Assembly: GCF_021130785.1 (NCBI RefSeq) | Contig: NC_060215.1 | Location: forward strand, 73,546,001 to 73,610,000 | Length of the DNA: 64,000 bases | Source of the DNA: Homalodisca vitripennis | Lineage: Eukaryota > Arthropoda > Insecta > Hemiptera > Cicadellidae | Direction of reading: 5' to 3' | Shown here: positions 59,953 through 64,000 of the stretch, one piece after another | How positions within the stretch are numbered: position 1 is the stretch's first letter | Layout: each line of letters starts with the position of its first letter | Made by a program: the position numbers and the translations under genes | Notes under the pieces: generated by a model | What the model saw: the letters and a program-made list of their open reading frames with translations, nothing else | Told to the model about the DNA's origin: nothing | Databases searched by the model: none

Positions 59953-59974
59953 CACACACACACACACACACACA
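59953..59974. repeat. AC microsatellite at the 3' end of the PHD LINE
   Basis: This AC run of about 11 units directly follows the duplicated LINE 3' UTR. It is either the LINE tail or the right half of a microsatellite target. Confidence 0.95.
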
Positions 59975-59999
59975 GGAATCCATACAAGAAGAACACACA

Positions 60000-60360
60000 C
60001 CCATGCAATTTTGATAACTTACAATAAACATATATAAAATCAATAGATTTTAAAATTAAGAAAAACTAGCAACCTATTTTAGAGTTAAAATTAACATAAA
60101 ACAAATTATCATACATATAAAATAGAAATACATTAACTATTGTAAAATTGAATCATCAGATAAAAAAAAAAATAATTTCTTTAGACCAAATACCACAGAA
60201 TACATTAAATCTTACGATATCAAGGAGATTGTTATGCAAAGTAGGTTTACAACACCTGGAGTTATAAAGTGAATTTAGATCAGCTGGTGACTACAATAAT
60301 GGAAATTTTTAGTCTTTTGAATGATGGCTTAATAGGATACTGAGAAGAAGCTTTTCTCAT
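60000..60360. other. Spacer between two LINEs, nothing recognised
   Basis: This is AT-rich sequence. No supported feature was found. Confidence 0.5.
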
Positions 60361-60361
60361 C

Positions 60362-60398
60362 AAAGATACAGATACAGATACAGATACAGATACAGATA
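60362..60398. repeat. GATACA hexamer repeat (LINE 3' tail)
   Basis: Five to six copies of AGATAC on the plus strand (TATCTG on the minus strand) immediately follow the LINE polyadenylation-like AATAAAG. This is the terminal simple repeat used by such LINEs to prime reverse transcription. Confidence 0.9.
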
Positions 60399-60479
60399 AC
60401 TTTATTCATGAGCTTCAAGCACAGAATGGTGTCAAAATTTTTATAATTATAATTTATTTATTTATTTTTTGTAGTGTAG

Positions 60480-63392
60480 TGTCAAGTACACTGCTGACGT
60501 CAGGTCTTACGCGAGCGATGAACTCCTCCATGCTGTATAGTGGATGTCTGCAAGCCATTGCCGGAGCCTCTTCTTCAACGTGGAGGGTGTGCCTTCTTTT
60601 ATTGACTGTGGAAGCATATTGTACAGTTTTTGCTCCAGCGTATGAGGGTTTCTTTGAGAAAATAGAAGTTCTGTGGATGGGAAAGATTAAAGTTGCTATT
60701 GTGCCTTGTGTTGTAGTTGTGAAAATTTCTGTTTCTTGGAAGAGGTGATTTTAGAGCGAAATCAACTGTCTCTAGGATGTATAATGAGACTGCAGTTAAA
60801 ATTCCAAGGCTTTGAAAGGAGTTTCCTACAGCTTTCTCTTGGCTGAAGACCCGCCATGGATCGAAGAGCTCGTTTCTGGAGCACCAGCACTCGTTTCAAG
60901 TTTTCCTTGCTTTGCCCCACCCCAGAATATTATACCATATCTGAGGTGAGACTCGAAGAGGGCATGATAGCATGTTTCTTGTTGCTTCAGCCGTGCTGAT
61001 GGCTCGAATACGCTTCACAAGGCGAAAATTGAAGAGCTCAGCTTCATGCAAAGAGAGTCAACATGGTAGTTCCAAGACAGCTCATCATCAAGAACTATAC
61101 CTAAGTGTTTTGTTGAAGTTAGGGTTTGAAAGTTAGGAGGACCAGTGACCTTAATTTTTGAGCTTTCCCATAATCAACTGTGTAGTTTTTTTTTCCTCAT
61201 TGAAAGACCAGATCGTTGTTGATGCAGTAGTCTTGTGCTGAGCTCACAGCAATGAAGTTGTTCACTTCCAGTGCTTCTGCCGCCTTGTCGCTAGTCAGGA
61301 GCATGGTGTCATTGGCAAACATGATGGCCTTGCTATACCGGCTGACATGGTTTTTGGAAGATCGGCTGTGAACAAGGCAAACAGCACTGGACCCAAGACC
61401 GAGCCCTGGGGACTCCTCTCTTAACATTCAGTGGCTTTGATCTGATCAAAGTTGTAATACCATTGGCGGTTTCCTTTCAGCTCCACAAGCTGCATTCGAC
61501 TGCTTAGGTTAGCTTTTAAACCAAGAGTGTGCTATTCCGACAACTCCAAGATGTTCGAGTTTTGCCTAGAATCATCTTGTGGTCAAGGCAGTCGAATGCC
61601 TTGCTTAAGTCAAGTGATGTAACTAATAATGGTTTTCCCCAGCATCCAAATCGTTAATCATACATTCAATGATATCACCAAGAGCTGTTGCTGTCGAGCG
61701 GGCCCGGAACGAAGCCATGCTGTCCTTCAAGGTTCATGTTTTTCCGCTGAAGATGAGCTCTGAGTCTACTTAAGACAACTCTCTCCAGGACTTTTGAGAA
61801 GGTGGAAACCAACGAGAGATAGGCCTGTAATTCTTGATTTCATCTTTTCGCCCTTTTTTATGGAGGGGATATACTTTTGAGGTCTTCATTTTAGATGGAA
61901 ACACACCTTGTGCCAGAGACTTATTTATTACGCTCAGTCAAAGGAACCAGCAGTTTCCTCCCCGCAAGATTTCATGAGCCTTGAAGACATATATCATCCA
62001 CACCCAGCTGAAGAAGATGATTTAGTTGCTCTGATGATTGTCCGGATTTCGTTCATCGTAGTTGGAGCGAAGACCCTGAGATGAATCGTCAACAGTAAAA
62101 GTAATATCAATAGGTGTATACCTTTTTTGGGGATTATTTTTTATCAGGGTTTCTTCGGCGACATTGATGAAGTAGTTGTTTAAATGTTCAGAAATGGTGT
62201 GTAAATTGCAAGTAGTTCCATTGGCTTATTTTTAGTGAAGATATTGAGTCAGTTAAGTTTTTTAATGTTTTTTCTTTTCAGCATCTATTATTGTCCCAGA
62301 TGGCTTTATTCTTGTTTGCAGATTCAGAGATGAATTTCTCGCTGGCTGACTGCCTTAATGATCTAAGCTTGAGGTCGTAAAGTTTTTTCTTATGAGCCGC
62401 ATCTGCTTTGTCTTCCTTCTTCCATTCAGAATAAATCTGTCACGTGCTACAATATAGGCGTTCTTCTTTTCGCTCACACCTCTCTGTCATAGGCAATTAT
62501 TATATGTTTTTACAGATTTATTGCGATATGTCTTGTATGGACAAGCAAAAAATCCAAATTGGAGACCATCAGAGTAATGAATTTGGAGTAAGCAATGTCT
62601 GCATTCTCCTCCGTAAGCACTCCATCCCAGACTGATAAGTGATCGTCTCTTTAAAGGTGAACATTGTATTGCAGTTGAACTGGCGTCGAGTAGAGACAGT
62701 CGATGTACTTTTCAACGATGGTACATTTATAGTACATATTTGACCAGTATGGTCGGACAGGTGTTCATCAACTATATCCACTTTTTACCAGATCTTGGTC
62801 GAGACTTGAGCACACTAGGTCGATGGAAGACTGTGACGTACTTGTTATTCTAGTGGCGGAGAGAGGTAACCTATGTATACCAAAGGAAGCTAAAAGCTCA
62901 TTTAAGGATGATTTATCTCTTGAATCTTTCAGGTGATCAACATTTAAGTCCTCCCACTATGCAGATCCCACTGTTGTTACAAGGTAGTGTCTCAAGCACA
63001 TCCGACAGTAGCGCCAGTGCATCTTCGAGGGGGGCATCTGGTGGTCGATAGGCACCCAAAATGAGAAGATTTCCTCCATTAGTTAGGGAGATATTTATGC
63101 CTGACAACTCCAAAAGGAGTTTCTCTGCTAGACTGTTCAATGTGTAGACTCTCCAGGGGGTTAACAATTGAGTTCGTGGCTGTAAATGGCGACGCCGCCC
63201 TTTTTGTGATTTGGTCCTGCTGAAAGCTACTATTAGCTTATAGCTTATAAGATGAACATTTGAGATGGAGTCGCAGTCAAGCCCATGTTCTGTGATAACG
63301 AGAATGTCAGGTTTATAACTATCAAGCAGACAGTTCAAGCGTTTCTATCTTGTTTCCAATGCGTCTACATTCTGGTGAAGTATAGTTTGTCC
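60480..63392 (-). pseudogene. LINE ORF2, heavily frameshifted
   Basis: The endonuclease begins TILHQNVDALETR (close to the PWWP LINE, TILHQNIQGVTNK) and has KPDILVITEHGLD, LILGAYRPPD, ICIVGG where GD is expected, SATRITSTS and EHLSDHTGQICTI. The RT pieces seen include KVYPLHKKGRKDEIKNYRPI and, at 61427-61197, KAIMFANDTMLLTSDKAAEA, in which the catalytic ADD reads AND. AQDYCINNDLVFQ parallels the sibling elements. More than ten frame breaks are visible. It is dead. Confidence 0.8.
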
Positions 63393-63634
63393 TTTTTCAG
63401 AGATGAGTTGATTATAATTCTTCCCTTTGTTTCTTGCTTCCACCTGTCTTTGTAAGGGGGGCCTAATGCTAAAAAACGTTTGTTGCCTTGCTTCCTCTGA
63501 GATGAGCATTCTGATGTAAAGAAACCTTGAGAAGTGGCATTATCTGCATCAGTGGTTGAGTCTATGGATGGGTTGCTTTTGTTCTGAATGTCATTGTCCT
63601 GCTCGGTATTAACCTGCATTGTAATTAAACTCAA
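63365..63634 (-). pseudogene. LINE ORF1 C-terminal remnant
   Basis: This 89-codon frame ends KDKLYFTRM and overlaps the ORF2 start by about 25 bases, the same overlap arrangement as in the PWWP LINE. It is Asn/Asp/Ser-rich then basic (KDRWKQETKGR). The N-terminal part that would show whether this copy had a PWWP domain is missing. Confidence 0.6.
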
Positions 63635-63639
63635 AAGTT

Positions 63640-64000
63640 AATAAACATTTGAGTTATTAAATACAGTAATACTTTTATTATTTGTATTAAATTGGTGAAT
63701 CTCGATTTTGAATCCAAGAACAGAAAAGACATGTACTAGATGATGAACACTTGAATATTGGATGGGAACCAGAACTCTCAGATCTGCAAGGATTACTACT
63801 ACCAGTATTAAATCTGCACTAAGCCGACAAGGATGATTGGAAGATGAATAAGTGTCAGTGGAACATACAAAGTAAAACTGGATTTGAACTCAAGTAAGAT
63901 CTACCCAATTTATGATTCCAAATTTTTCAAAATTTAAACCTATTTTTGTATAAATTCAAATTTAACATGCACCACAATTTTTCCCATGTTGGATATAATT
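63640..64000. other. Window edge, nothing recognised
   Basis: This is AT-rich sequence beyond the LINE 5' truncation. No feature was seen. Confidence 0.5.

Larger units (their letters stand above)
60362..63634 (-). mobile_element. Decayed LINE related to the PWWP LINE, with TATCTG-repeat tail
   Basis: This LINE reads right to left: the end of ORF1 (63634-63365), endonuclease (63392-62570), linker and RT (62500-60500), then a 3' UTR with AATAAAG and a tail of five TATCTG units (60362-60398). The start of ORF1 is missing, so it is 5'-truncated near 63634. It is upstream of SANBR, in the same orientation. Confidence 0.85.

Overview
The window looks like insect nuclear DNA. It is AT-rich and intron-rich, with GT-AG splice sites and a dense mix of non-LTR retrotransposons (LINEs), mariner/Tc1-like elements and MITEs, and it shows no operons. 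A hemipteran-type genome would fit this load, but the sequence alone does not fix the order or species.

One host gene organises the window. On the minus strand, from an ATG at 52472 to a TAA at 3756, I can assemble 12 coding exons. All their splice phases agree, giving 2,634 nt or 877 codons plus stop. The protein is a clear ortholog of SANBR (KIAA1841, SANT and BTB domain regulator): an N-terminal SANT-type region, a long basic linker, a BTB domain, Cys-rich motifs, an acidic stretch and a conserved C-terminal tail. About 95 percent of the 48.7-kb locus is intron, and nearly every mobile element between 3.9 and 51.6 kb sits inside one of those introns.

Layout in + coordinates. 0-1.1 kb: a LINE remnant (ORF1 end and endonuclease). 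3.7-8.8 kb: SANBR exons 12, 11 and 10, with a LINE tail and a 45-bp triplicate repeat between them. 8.8-26.9 kb: the 18.1-kb intron 9. It holds a CR1-like LINE whose ORF1 carries an SGNH esterase, a tRNA-like SINE head, two related LINEs (one of whose ORF1 begins with a PWWP domain), a mariner-type transposase, a pair of about 480-bp inverted repeats bracketing both of those LINEs, and a GIY-YIG (Penelope-like) remnant. 26.9-32.8 kb: exons 9, 8 and 7 and two dead transposases. 32.8-40.4 kb: intron 6, with an intact-ended Sola-like transposon nested inside a mariner-type element, then a nearly intact DD34D mariner. 40.4-52.5 kb: exons 6 to 1, with a foldback repeat, a piggyBac-like MITE, a LINE 3' end, an RpL32 processed pseudogene and a mariner relic. 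52.6-54.3 kb: a deleted DNA transposon with perfect 372-bp terminal inverted repeats, just upstream of the SANBR start codon. 55.7-59.95 kb: a nearly complete LINE (PHD-finger ORF1, EN-RT ORF2) bounded on both sides by CA microsatellite. 60.4-63.6 kb: a decayed LINE related to the two in intron 9.

The most unusual object is the LINE at 19.7-23.6 kb. Its ORF1 starts with an HDGF/LEDGF-like PWWP domain (a methyl-histone and DNA reader in known proteins) followed by a coiled coil, and it is preceded by three tandem units of about 67 bp that resemble promoter monomers. I know of no described LINE with a PWWP ORF1, but I could not search.
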